This document shows, in pieces, positions 1 through 5,350 of a stretch of DNA of 5,350 nucleotides. The position numbers and the translations under genes are program-made. Position 1 is the stretch's first letter; each line of letters begins with the position of its first letter. Source of the DNA: JBMFVE01 sp049966155. Its GTDB lineage: Bacteria; Bacteroidota; Ignavibacteria; Kryptoniales; JAKASW01. Below the pieces are notes generated by a model. That model saw nothing but the letters and a program-made list of their open reading frames with translations, made no database searches and was not told the DNA's origin. The stretch covers positions 1-5,350 of the forward strand of contig JBMFVE010000023.1 of NCBI GenBank assembly GCA_049966155.1. Reading direction: 5' to 3'.

Positions 1-80
1 GGACGAACAATGGAGCAGAATCAGTAGCCGCAACTGTAGGTATTATAGTTCAGAACAACACTTGCGTCGAATGCTCCTAA
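1..80 (+). CDS. 3' end of a partial reading frame, possible serpin reactive-centre remnant
   Basis: The frame beginning at base 3 is open from the left edge to a TAA at 78-80, giving 25 residues. They include N-G-A-E-S-V-A-A-T followed by V-G-I-I-V. This resembles the serpin reactive-centre-loop hinge, where a Gly, a small residue, Glu and a run of small residues end in Thr. A complete serpin continues for about 40 more residues with a conserved Phe-x-x-x-x-Pro-Phe strand region. Here the frame stops 9 residues after the hydrophobic stretch and nothing like that follows in any frame, so if it is a serpin it is truncated or decayed. Frame 2 is also open from the edge to a TGA at 83-85, so the coding frame is uncertain. 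With so little sequence, chance resemblance is quite possible. Confidence 0.25.
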   Translation, partial: TNNGAESVAATVGIIVQNNTCVECS

Positions 81-98
81 GGTGAACACCATACTTAC

Positions 99-127
99 TT
101 GAAAGTCAACATGGAATCAGATAAATT
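99..127 (+). promoter_or_regulatory. Predicted sigma70-type promoter of the galMKT operon
   Basis: TTGAAA (99-104, five of six matches to the -35 consensus) is followed after exactly 17 bp by TAAATT (122-127, four of six matches to the -10 consensus). This predicts a transcription start near base 134 and a leader of about 167 nt before galM. The support is indirect but good: the LacI-type operator at 137-152 lies immediately downstream, which is a classic position for repression. The call rests on consensus matching only. Confidence 0.45.
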
Positions 128-136
128 GGTATTGTT

Positions 137-152
137 ATGTTAACGATAACAT
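137..152. promoter_or_regulatory. LacI/GalR-family operator upstream of galM
   Basis: ATGTTAACGATAACAT is an inverted repeat with 7 of 8 half-site positions symmetric around a central CG. Even-length palindromes with a central CG step are the standard target of LacI-family repressors, whose hinge-helix leucine inserts at that step. The regulator encoded at 3868-4911 has such a hinge (A-R-S-L-M). The centre at 144.5 is about +11 from the start predicted by the 99-127 promoter, the same geometry as the main lac operator. I saw no second good copy in the window. That this particular regulator binds here is inference. Confidence 0.7.
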
Positions 153-218
153 CACCAAAACTGCAGGTATGTCAAATACTTTTACTTCCGCTTGTGCTGA
201 GATTCTTAACTGAATGTC

Positions 219-249
219 TTAAGTTTCTCTTATCTTCGTGGGGTATAAT
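219..249 (+). promoter_or_regulatory. Possible second promoter close to galM
   Basis: A perfect TATAAT lies at 244-249. The best -35 candidate is TTAAGT at 219-224, which leaves a 19 bp spacer, longer than optimal. A start here would give a short leader of about 45 nt that escapes the operator at 137-152. The weak -35 and the spacing make it less convincing than the promoter at 99-127, despite the perfect -10. Confidence 0.3.
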
Positions 250-284
250 GGCATATATTATCGATGAGAGGTTGATTTTTGACG

Positions 285-292
285 AAAGGAGG
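285..292 (+). promoter_or_regulatory. Strong ribosome binding site of galM
   Basis: AAAGGAGG is an almost full match to the anti-Shine-Dalgarno complement and ends 8 nt before the ATG at 301. It decides the start of galM in favour of the longer, signal-peptide-bearing form. It also shows that the host uses Shine-Dalgarno initiation, which argues against a typical Bacteroidetes host. Confidence 0.85.
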
Positions 293-300
293 ATTTAGTT

Positions 301-1488
301 ATGTTTAACTTACTCTTTAAGAAGAAGAGTGTCCTGGCTGTGCTTTTGCTTTTCTCGATCATTGAGGTTGCACATTCAAGTACGGGCGAAGATCTCAAAG
401 GGACGTATAATCAACGTGGACAGGGTAATATGAAAATAACAAAAGAATATTATGGAACCACAAATGATGGTCAAAAGGTGTACCAGTTTACAATGGTTAA
501 TCGCCGGGGGATGGTGGTTAAGATAATTACTTATGGCGGTGCAATAACTGAGATTATTACCCCGGACAGAAATGGCAAACCTGCTAATGTGGTCCTTGGA
601 TACAGAGATTTAGAGGGGTATCTTAAGGGGAAGGCGTATTTCGGTGCCATAATAGGGCGATATGCAAATAGAATTGGTAAGGCTGAGTTCTGGCTGGATG
701 GTGTTAAATATAAGCTCGTGGCAAATGAAAACGGCAACCAGCTTCATGGAGGACCAGTTGGATTTGACAAGAGGGTATGGAAAGCCCGCGGACTTATAGG
801 AAAGCAATCACTTTCACTACTCTTAACATACACCAGCAAAGATGGAGAAGAAGGTTACCCTGGTACTGTGCATACTTCAGTGAAGTACACATTAAACAAC
901 AATAATGAACTCCAGATTGAATATAGGGCGGTAACCGACAAACCTACGGTTATCAATTTAACAAACCACTCTTATTTTAACTTATCAGGTGACGCTGCCA
1001 GAGATATTTTAGGCGAAGAAATGCTAATTAATGGTGACTATTTTACTCCTGTAGATTCCACTTTGATACCAACAGGTGAGATCAGAAAGGTGGACGGGAC
1101 TCCTATGGATTTCAGGAAGCTGACACCAATAGGTGCACGGATAAATGATAATTATGAACAGCTTAAATTTGGACATGGATATGATCATAACTGGGTCCTA
1201 AATAAAAATGGTCATACATTATCTCTTGCTGCGATGGCAGTTGACCCTGTCAGCGGACGAACCCTTCAGGTTTTTACCACAGAGCCGGGGATTCAGTTTT
1301 ATAGTGGAAATGTTCTGGATGAGCACTTTCATGTTAATGCTGACAGGCCTCTGACAAAGCGTTTTGGCTTCTGCCTTGAGACACAACATTTTCCGGACTC
1401 TCCCAATAAGTTAAATTTTCCATCAGTTGTCTTGATACCCGGTAAGACGTACTTCTCGAAAACGATTTTTCGCTTTGGAATAAAATAA
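301..1488 (+). CDS. galM: Aldose 1-epimerase (galactose mutarotase) with N-terminal export signal
   Basis: GalM interconverts the beta and alpha anomers of D-galactose, supplying the alpha form used by galactokinase. The 395-residue product is a 350-residue family domain plus a 43-residue extension. Visible family motifs are GRYANRI (119-125), QLHGG (147-151), TNHSYFNL (221-228), GYDHNW (293-298), TTEPGIQFYSGN (326-337) and CLETQHFPDSPN (359-370 region). By alignment with the Lactococcus enzyme the likely catalytic residues are His149, His223 (general acid), Asp295 and Glu360 (general base), and all are present. The N-terminus has a lysine cluster (7-9), a hydrophobic core (about 10-21) and a plausible signal peptidase I site after Ala-His-Ser (24-26). 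There is no lipobox Cys. The strong ribosome binding site at 285-292 supports this start. The ATG at 430 (Met44) coincides with the usual cytosolic GalM start, so a shorter form is possible. It is the first gene of the operon, 13 bp before galK. Confidence 0.95.
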   Translation: MFNLLFKKKSVLAVLLLFSIIEVAHSSTGEDLKGTYNQRGQGNMKITKEYYGTTNDGQKVYQFTMVNRRGMVVKIITYGGAITEIITPDRNGKPANVVLGYRDLEGYLKGKAYFGAIIGRYANRIGKAEFWLDGVKYKLVANENGNQLHGGPVGFDKRVWKARGLIGKQSLSLLLTYTSKDGEEGYPGTVHTSVKYTLNNNNELQIEYRAVTDKPTVINLTNHSYFNLSGDAARDILGEEMLINGDYFTPVDSTLIPTGEIRKVDGTPMDFRKLTPIGARINDNYEQLKFGHGYDHNWVLNKNGHTLSLAAMAVDPVSGRTLQVFTTEPGIQFYSGNVLDEHFHVNADRPLTKRFGFCLETQHFPDSPNKLNFPSVVLIPGKTYFSKTIFRFGIK

Positions 1489-1501
1489 CGTAAAATATGC
1501 C

Positions 1502-2719
1502 ATGCAAAATCTTGTCAAACCTACTTCTAAAATTGATAGTGATAAAAAAAGGGGCGTAAAAATATCTGTTCTGGTTCGCCAAAAGATGCAGGAAATATTT
1601 ACTGACCATTCTGAAGTCACGGTTATTAGATCACCAGGCAGAATTAATCTGATAGGGGAACACACTGATTATAACAATGGGTTTGTTATGCCAGGGGCAA
1701 TTAACAGGTATATATATATTGCAATTGCCCTCAGGAGAGATTTTAAAGCTAACGTCCTTTCTTTGGATTTTGACGAGGCAGTTACTTTTGACACAAGAAG
1801 GCCTGAACGTCATAAAAACTCATGGGCAAATTATATCATTGGTGTGGTCAACGCTTTCAAAGAATCTGGACAAGAACTGCCTGGCTTTGATGCCGTATTT
1901 TCAGGAGATATTCCAATAGGCGCTGGACTATCATCATCAGCGGCACTTGAAACTGGTTTTGCGTTTGCGATAGACTCGCTACTGGGACTGGGTCTCAGCA
2001 AAATTGAGCTGTCCCGATTGAGCCAGAAGGCTGAAAATGATTTTGTTGGGGTGCGTTGTGGCATAATGGATCAGTTTGCAAATTTATTTGGCAAAGAGGG
2101 GCATGCAATTTTCCTTGATACGATGAACTTAAACCATGAATATGTTCCATTTAGGCCGCCAGATATGAGCCTGTTGTTGTGCGATTCAGGTGTTAAGCAT
2201 GAATTGGCGAGCTCAGAGTACAATTTGAGGAGACAATATACTGAATCAGGGGTCTCATTTCTTAGAAATCATTTTCCAGGTGTTAATACATTGCGCGACG
2301 TTAATAGGGATATGCTAAAGATATTGCTAAACCACGGAGACCGTGTCATTTATGAGGCATGCGATTATGTCCTTGAGGAGAATGAGCGTGTAAAGTTGTC
2401 TTATGATCTTTTACTTAGAAGTGATTACCTTGATTGGGGAAAGCTGCTTTATGAATCACACAAAGGTCTTAAAGAAAAATATCGGGTGAGTTGTGATGAA
2501 TTGGATTTTCTTGTTGACACTGCATCCCGGATAGAAGGTGTCGTTGGTGCACGTATGATGGGGGGAGGGTTTGGAGGATGTACTTTAAATCTTGTTTATA
2601 ATCACATAGTTAAGGAGTTCAAAGAAACCATAGCTGACAAATATTCAAAACACACAGGAAGATCCCCTGTCTTTTATGATGTTAAGCTGAGCAATGGGAC
2701 TGAGATTGTAAATAACTGA
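1502..2719 (+). CDS. galK: Galactokinase
   Basis: This cytoplasmic GHMP-family kinase transfers phosphate from ATP to alpha-D-galactose, giving galactose-1-phosphate. At 405 residues it is slightly longer than the usual 380-395. The galactokinase signature GRINLIGEHTDY is at 46-57, the ATP-binding PIGAGLSSSAALE loop at 138-150, CGIMDQF with the catalytic Asp190 at 186-192, and the third GHMP motif MMGGGFGGC at 352-360. Arg47 corresponds to the transition-state arginine of known galactokinases. The start at 1502 has no recognisable Shine-Dalgarno site and may rely on coupling to galM, which stops 13 bp upstream. It adds about 20 residues beyond the usual N-terminus. The next in-frame ATG (1586) also lacks a ribosome binding site and would trim the normal first helix, so 1502 is preferred. 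An A7G4 run at 1544-1554 lies in the extension; the frame reads through it intact. Confidence 0.96.
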   Translation: MQNLVKPTSKIDSDKKRGVKISVLVRQKMQEIFTDHSEVTVIRSPGRINLIGEHTDYNNGFVMPGAINRYIYIAIALRRDFKANVLSLDFDEAVTFDTRRPERHKNSWANYIIGVVNAFKESGQELPGFDAVFSGDIPIGAGLSSSAALETGFAFAIDSLLGLGLSKIELSRLSQKAENDFVGVRCGIMDQFANLFGKEGHAIFLDTMNLNHEYVPFRPPDMSLLLCDSGVKHELASSEYNLRRQYTESGVSFLRNHFPGVNTLRDVNRDMLKILLNHGDRVIYEACDYVLEENERVKLSYDLLLRSDYLDWGKLLYESHKGLKEKYRVSCDELDFLVDTASRIEGVVGARMMGGGFGGCTLNLVYNHIVKEFKETIADKYSKHTGRSPVFYDVKLSNGTEIVNN

Positions 2720-2780
2720 GTTTTAAGCGTAATTATATCTTTTGATTTAACGCCTCCCATGTCTTTAAGAATTGATCAAT

Positions 2781-2785
2781 AAGGA
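2781..2785 (+). promoter_or_regulatory. Ribosome binding site of galT
   Basis: AAGGA lies 6 nt before the ATG at 2792 and supports that start over the second in-frame ATG at 2810. The perfect 10 bp palindrome ATTGATCAAT (2771-2780) abuts it directly upstream. Confidence 0.65.
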
Positions 2786-2791
2786 ATAAGC

Positions 2792-3856
2792 ATGACTTAT
2801 GTAAATAAAATGGATGATTTAATTCAAAAAGAGTCACATCGTCGGTACAATCCTTTACTGGATGAATGGATACTTGTATCACCCCTTAGACTAAAAAGGC
2901 CATGGCATGGTAAAATTGAAGAATCTGGAGAGGATTCGCGGCCACCTTACGATCCACGGTGTTATCTTTGTCCCGGGAATTTAAGGGCAAATGGCGAAAG
3001 AAATCCGGTATATGAAGATATATTTGTTTTTGAAAATGACTTTTCTGCGCTCAGGCTTGATTCCACAGAATTTCAGTTAGATAAAGGGATGCTCTTGAAA
3101 GCTGAGTCTGAGGCGGGTATTTGCAGGGTGATGTGCTTTACTCCCAGGCATGACATAAGTCTGGCTGAGATGAGTAAATCTGATATTTCAAAGGTTATCG
3201 CAGCCTGGAGAGATGAATACATAAATCTGGGGAGGATGCCTCAGATTAACTATGTCCAGATATTTGAGAACAAAGGGGAGTTGATGGGAAACAGCAATCC
3301 GCATCCGCATTGCCAGATATGGGCACAATCCACAATTCCTGTAATACCCTCAATTGAAACAAATCGCTTTAAATGGTACCGAGAAAATAACAAGGGTTGC
3401 ATGCTGTGTGACTACGTTAGGCTTGAATTGGAGGAAAAAGAGAGAATCGTCTTTGAAAATGATGAGTTTGTTGCTGTTATTCCATTTTGGGCTGTATGGC
3501 CATTCGAGGTACTTTTGACATCAAAGTCTCATATTACTAATCTTGAGGAAATGGACGAATCGAAGCGATTCCTTTTTGCTGATGCAATAAAGCTTCTAAC
3601 GGTCAAATATGATAACTTGTTTAATGTGTCATTTCCTTATTCAGCTGGTATTCACCAGTCGCCGACTGATGGAGTGAATCACGATGAGTGGCACATTCAC
3701 ATGCACTTTTTTCCACCGCTTCTCAGGTCAGCAAAGATAAGAAAGTTTATGGTTGGGTATGAAATGCTCGGCATGCCGCAACGGGATATAACTCCTGAAA
3801 TCGCTGCAGAAACATTGAAGTCCACTTTTGATATTCACTACAAATGTCAGAAGTAA
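2792..3856 (+). CDS. galT: Galactose-1-phosphate uridylyltransferase
   Basis: GalT, a cytoplasmic HIT-superfamily enzyme, swaps UMP between UDP-glucose and galactose-1-phosphate through a uridylyl-histidine intermediate. At 354 residues it has normal family length. Compared with the E. coli enzyme, residue numbers are shifted by 5 near the N-terminus and by 7 later. The zinc ligands are Cys57, Cys60, His120 and His171. The active site N-P-H-P-H-C-Q-I-W spans 169-177, with nucleophile His173 and Gln175. The second metal site is Glu189, His288, His303 and His305. The Cys in the active-site motif, where E. coli has Gly, also occurs in the human enzyme. The C-terminal PPLLRSA-x-x-RKFMVGYEM block (308-325) is very well conserved. 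An extra Cys-x-x-Cys (203, 206) is seen. Galactose-1-phosphate from GalK is its substrate; it is the last gene of the operon, ending 11 bp from the convergent regulator gene. Confidence 0.97.
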   Translation: MTYVNKMDDLIQKESHRRYNPLLDEWILVSPLRLKRPWHGKIEESGEDSRPPYDPRCYLCPGNLRANGERNPVYEDIFVFENDFSALRLDSTEFQLDKGMLLKAESEAGICRVMCFTPRHDISLAEMSKSDISKVIAAWRDEYINLGRMPQINYVQIFENKGELMGNSNPHPHCQIWAQSTIPVIPSIETNRFKWYRENNKGCMLCDYVRLELEEKERIVFENDEFVAVIPFWAVWPFEVLLTSKSHITNLEEMDESKRFLFADAIKLLTVKYDNLFNVSFPYSAGIHQSPTDGVNHDEWHIHMHFFPPLLRSAKIRKFMVGYEMLGMPQRDITPEIAAETLKSTFDIHYKCQK

Positions 3857-3867
3857 TATTTTTAAGG

Positions 3868-4911
3868 CTACTTACAGCCGCAGGAAGACCGAATTACCAG
3901 CTCTGCCTGTACTGTGACGTTTCTCCCGGGCATTGATCTCCCCTCTATTTCTGAAATGAGAATTTCTGCAGCTATTTTGCCTATCATAAATGGTGACTGA
4001 TTAATTGTTGTCAATGGTGGTGAAACAAGAGTCGATCTTATATCATTTGACATTCCAACAATAGCTATATCTTCTGGAATCCTCAAATGAAACTCATTAA
4101 TAGCTGCCATTGCACCAAATGCTGCGGGGTCATTAACGGCTACCACTGCATCCGGTCTTTGATTTGCAGGCAGCTGTAAGAGTTTTTTCATCGCCCTGTA
4201 GCCGCCGTCTTCATGAAATCCAGACTCCACAACAAGCTGACGTTTGATCTCTATTGAATTTCTCCGTAAAGCCTTTTTAAATCCTTTTAATCGGGCGCTC
4301 CCGATTGAGACATTTGTTGGACCACAGAGGTGAGCAATTCTTTTATAACCATGATTTATTAAATGTTGGGTAATTTTTGCTGTGCATTCCTCATCGTCAA
4401 TGCTAACGCAGCTTGCACCTATGTCGTCCACGACCCGATCAAAGAACACAATAGGTGTCCCCATTCGTGTGGCCTGTAAGTAAGCACTCTTCGTCTCAGG
4501 TGTTTGAGCAGTGGAAATGAGTAAGCCATCTACTCTTTTAGCAACAAGAGTCCTAATAGCACTTCTTTCTCGATCTCCGTTTTCTGCTGTATGAGCCAGA
4601 ATAAGATGATAACCCGATGAATATGTTACTTCCTCTATACCGCGTATGACTTCTGGAAAAAAAGAGTGCGTTATTTCAGGTATGATCACACCTATTGTTT
4701 CACTCTTTTTGAGCATTAAACTTCGGGCAATTTCGTTGCGGATGTATCCGTGCTCCCGGGCCACCTGGAGGATTCTTTCCTTGGTCTTCTTGTCTACGTT
4801 GGGCCGATCATTAATTGCCCTGGAAACTGTCATAGCCGATACTCCCAGTTCCCTGGCAATATCTTCTAAGGTTACCTGGCGGCTCTTTCCTGTCTTACCT
4901 GATGGTCGCAT
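3868..4911 (-). CDS. LacI/GalR-family transcriptional regulator, probable repressor of galMKT
   Basis: The 347-residue product has the normal length for the family. The N-terminal helix-turn-helix is V-T-L-E-D-I-A to T-V-S-R-A-I-N (13-34), with Ala26 and Met27 at the two main specificity positions of the recognition helix. The hinge helix (about 59-70, A-R-S-L-M) carries Leu65 for insertion at a central CG. From about residue 72 a periplasmic-binding-protein-like domain follows, with GVIIPEITHSFFPEVIRGIE, FFDRV (156-160) and AVNDPAAFGA (258-267). The ATG at 4911 was chosen because it gives a typical N-terminus. The frame can be extended to a TTG at 4983 (371 residues), but that adds 24 residues outside the family, has no ribosome binding site, and the TTG falls in a possible -35 box. 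No Shine-Dalgarno is clear for the ATG either. Galactose control is inferred from its position next to galMKT and the operator at 137-152; the ligand is not readable from sequence. Confidence 0.92.
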   Translation of the reverse strand: MRPSGKTGKSRQVTLEDIARELGVSAMTVSRAINDRPNVDKKTKERILQVAREHGYIRNEIARSLMLKKSETIGVIIPEITHSFFPEVIRGIEEVTYSSGYHLILAHTAENGDRERSAIRTLVAKRVDGLLISTAQTPETKSAYLQATRMGTPIVFFDRVVDDIGASCVSIDDEECTAKITQHLINHGYKRIAHLCGPTNVSIGSARLKGFKKALRRNSIEIKRQLVVESGFHEDGGYRAMKKLLQLPANQRPDAVVAVNDPAAFGAMAAINEFHLRIPEDIAIVGMSNDIRSTLVSPPLTTINQSPFMIGKIAAEILISEIEGRSMPGRNVTVQAELVIRSSCGCK

Positions 4912-4954
4912 CTGTCGGAATATGGTGATTGCTGTACCACTGTCTCTTGGTGTA

Positions 4955-4983
4955 ATATTAGATAAATATCTTTTAATCCTCAA
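4955..4983 (-). promoter_or_regulatory. Possible promoter of the LacI-family gene (proximal)
   Basis: On the minus strand TTGAGG (4983-4978) is followed after 17 bp by TAATAT (4960-4955), each matching four of six consensus bases. Transcription would start near 4948, leaving a leader of about 37 nt before the ATG at 4911. If real, it excludes the TTG at 4983 as the translation start. The matches are moderate and the region is A/T-rich, so chance is possible. Confidence 0.3.
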
Positions 4984-5047
4984 TGCACAGGTTCAGAAGC
5001 CAAATATGAACCCTGGACGCTAATTAATTTACCATTGGAAAGTGACC

Positions 5048-5076
5048 ATTATGAGCATTAACCCGGTATATGAAAA
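5048..5076 (-). promoter_or_regulatory. Possible promoter of the LacI-family gene (distal)
   Basis: On the minus strand TTTTCA (5076-5071) is followed after exactly 17 bp by CATAAT (5053-5048). The predicted start near 5041 gives a leader of about 130 nt to the ATG at 4911. Directly upstream of the -35, bases 5077-5108 are almost all A and T in phased runs, as in an UP element. No LacI-type operator comparable to 137-152 overlaps it, so autoregulation is not evident. Confidence 0.35.
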
Positions 5077-5086
5077 ATTTTTTTCA
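5071..5086. repeat. A/T-rich inverted repeat within an A/T tract
   Basis: TGAAAAATTTTTTTCA is symmetric except at its centre. It continues into A and T runs (5085-5090, 5101-5108). It overlaps the -35 of the distal promoter candidate. It is unlikely to be a terminator: the stem is weak and no plus-strand gene ends nearby. Bent DNA or an UP element is the simplest reading. Confidence 0.35.
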
Positions 5087-5178
5087 AAAAATGTAAAATG
5101 TTTTTTTTCTCGACCTATTGTCTTAGCGCCCGGCAGTTGATTAACTTGAAAGGTAAGAGTTGTGCATAGTGCATTAAT

Positions 5179-5350
5179 ATGCAAAAAAGCCGAGACAATG
5201 AAATGTATCGGAGAATACAAACTTCAATATGGAATAACCCAAAGATGCAGGAATTATCACCGGAAGCAAAATTGGTATACATGTATCTTTACACATCGGA
5301 TGGTACAAGTCCAGCTGGCACACACAGGATAAATCCAAAGGTTATAGATG
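5179..5350 (+). CDS. Partial gene, N-terminus resembling phage replisome-organiser / DnaD-like proteins
   Basis: The frame starts at the ATG at 5179 and is open to the right edge (57 codons); an in-frame TAG at 5167-5169 bars any start further upstream. The text around I-W-N-N-P-K-M-Q-E-L-S-P-E-A-K-L, then Y-M-Y-L-Y-T-S and A-G, follows the pattern of the N-terminal winged-helix domain in phage replication initiators and DnaD-like proteins. Those typically read W-x-x-P-x-x-x-x-L-S-P-x-x-K-L-L-x-x-Y-L-L-T-N, then A-G. Met9 (ATG at 5203) is an alternative start; neither has a clear Shine-Dalgarno site. The family match is recalled from pattern only, and the C-terminal part that would decide it is missing. 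It is divergent from the LacI-family gene and apparently unrelated to galactose metabolism. Confidence 0.6.
   Translation, partial: MQKSRDNEMYRRIQTSIWNNPKMQELSPEAKLVYMYLYTSDGTSPAGTHRINPKVID

Noticed and set aside
205..223. CTTAA/TTAAG inverted repeat in the galM leader as a riboswitch or attenuator
   Set aside because: The 5 bp A/T-rich stem is too weak, and no leader peptide, T-run or known riboswitch core is seen in 134-300.
3866..3879. GGCT-acttac-AGCC hairpin as a shared terminator between galT and the regulator gene
   Set aside because: The stem is only 4 bp and neither strand has a T-run directly after it; it also overlaps the regulator's coding end.
4646..5023. 125-residue plus-strand open frame opposite the regulator gene
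   Set aside because: It is antisense to the strongly supported helix-turn-helix region of the LacI-family gene and has no recognisable motif or ribosome binding site.
5056..5072. ATTAACCCGGTATAT as a second LacI-type operator near the regulator promoter
   Set aside because: Only 5 of 7 half-site positions are symmetric, the centre is a single C instead of a CG step, and the half-sites differ from the 137-152 operator.
5071..5108. A/T inverted repeat plus T8 run as a plus-strand intrinsic terminator
   Set aside because: The stem contains almost only A-T pairs and no plus-strand gene ends within 1 kb upstream; a promoter-proximal A/T tract for the minus-strand gene fits better.
5029..5220. 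63-residue minus-strand open frame
   Set aside because: It spans the A/T tract, lacks a ribosome binding site and family features, and overlaps the better supported partial gene starting at 5179.
5240..5253. AAAGATGCAGGAA shared with galK (around 1580-1593) as a direct repeat or att site
   Set aside because: Both copies encode K-M-Q-E in frame within otherwise unrelated genes; 13 bases of identity with no flanking similarity is best explained by coincidence.

Overview
The window holds a compact galactose-catabolism (Leloir pathway) locus of a bacterium with about 40% GC. Three genes run on the plus strand in the order galM (aldose 1-epimerase, 301-1488), galK (galactokinase, 1502-2719) and galT (galactose-1-phosphate uridylyltransferase, 2792-3856). 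A LacI/GalR-family regulator gene converges on them from the minus strand (3868-4911). The genes use Shine-Dalgarno sites (strong before galM, clear before galT). The GalM carries an export signal, and the regulator has an FF-x-x-x-I-x-GIE / GY-x-LIL style ligand domain often seen in the Bacteroidota/FCB neighbourhood. A non-Bacteroidetes FCB-type or candidate-phylum bacterium is a reasonable guess, but the sequence alone does not fix the taxon.

Layout. Bases 1-80 carry the open 3' end of a reading frame cut by the window edge; its tail faintly resembles a serpin reactive-centre hinge. Bases 81-300 form the control region: a sigma70-like promoter (99-127), a near-perfect LacI-family operator with a central CG (137-152) centred about +11 from the predicted transcription start, a second possible -10 box (244-249) and a strong ribosome binding site (285-292). 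galM and galK are 13 bp apart and galK and galT 72 bp apart, so one transcript is likely. galT and the regulator gene end 11 bp apart, tail to tail, with no room for a conventional terminator. Bases 4912-5178 hold the regulator's promoter candidates and an A/T-rich tract. From 5179 a new plus-strand gene runs off the right edge; its N-terminus resembles the phage replisome-organiser / DnaD-like helix-turn-helix proteins.

How it works together. GalM interconverts beta- and alpha-D-galactose, here possibly outside the cytoplasmic membrane. GalK phosphorylates alpha-D-galactose, and GalT exchanges galactose-1-phosphate with UDP-glucose to give UDP-galactose and glucose-1-phosphate. The UDP-galactose 4-epimerase (GalE) and a sugar transporter are not in the window. 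The LacI-type protein most likely represses galMKT through the 137-152 operator, with galactose or a derivative as inducer. All three enzymes keep their catalytic residues and look functional.

I see no convincing new system here. The points most worth a second look are the exported GalM with a preserved cytosolic-type internal start, the promoter-operator geometry, and the two partial genes at the edges.
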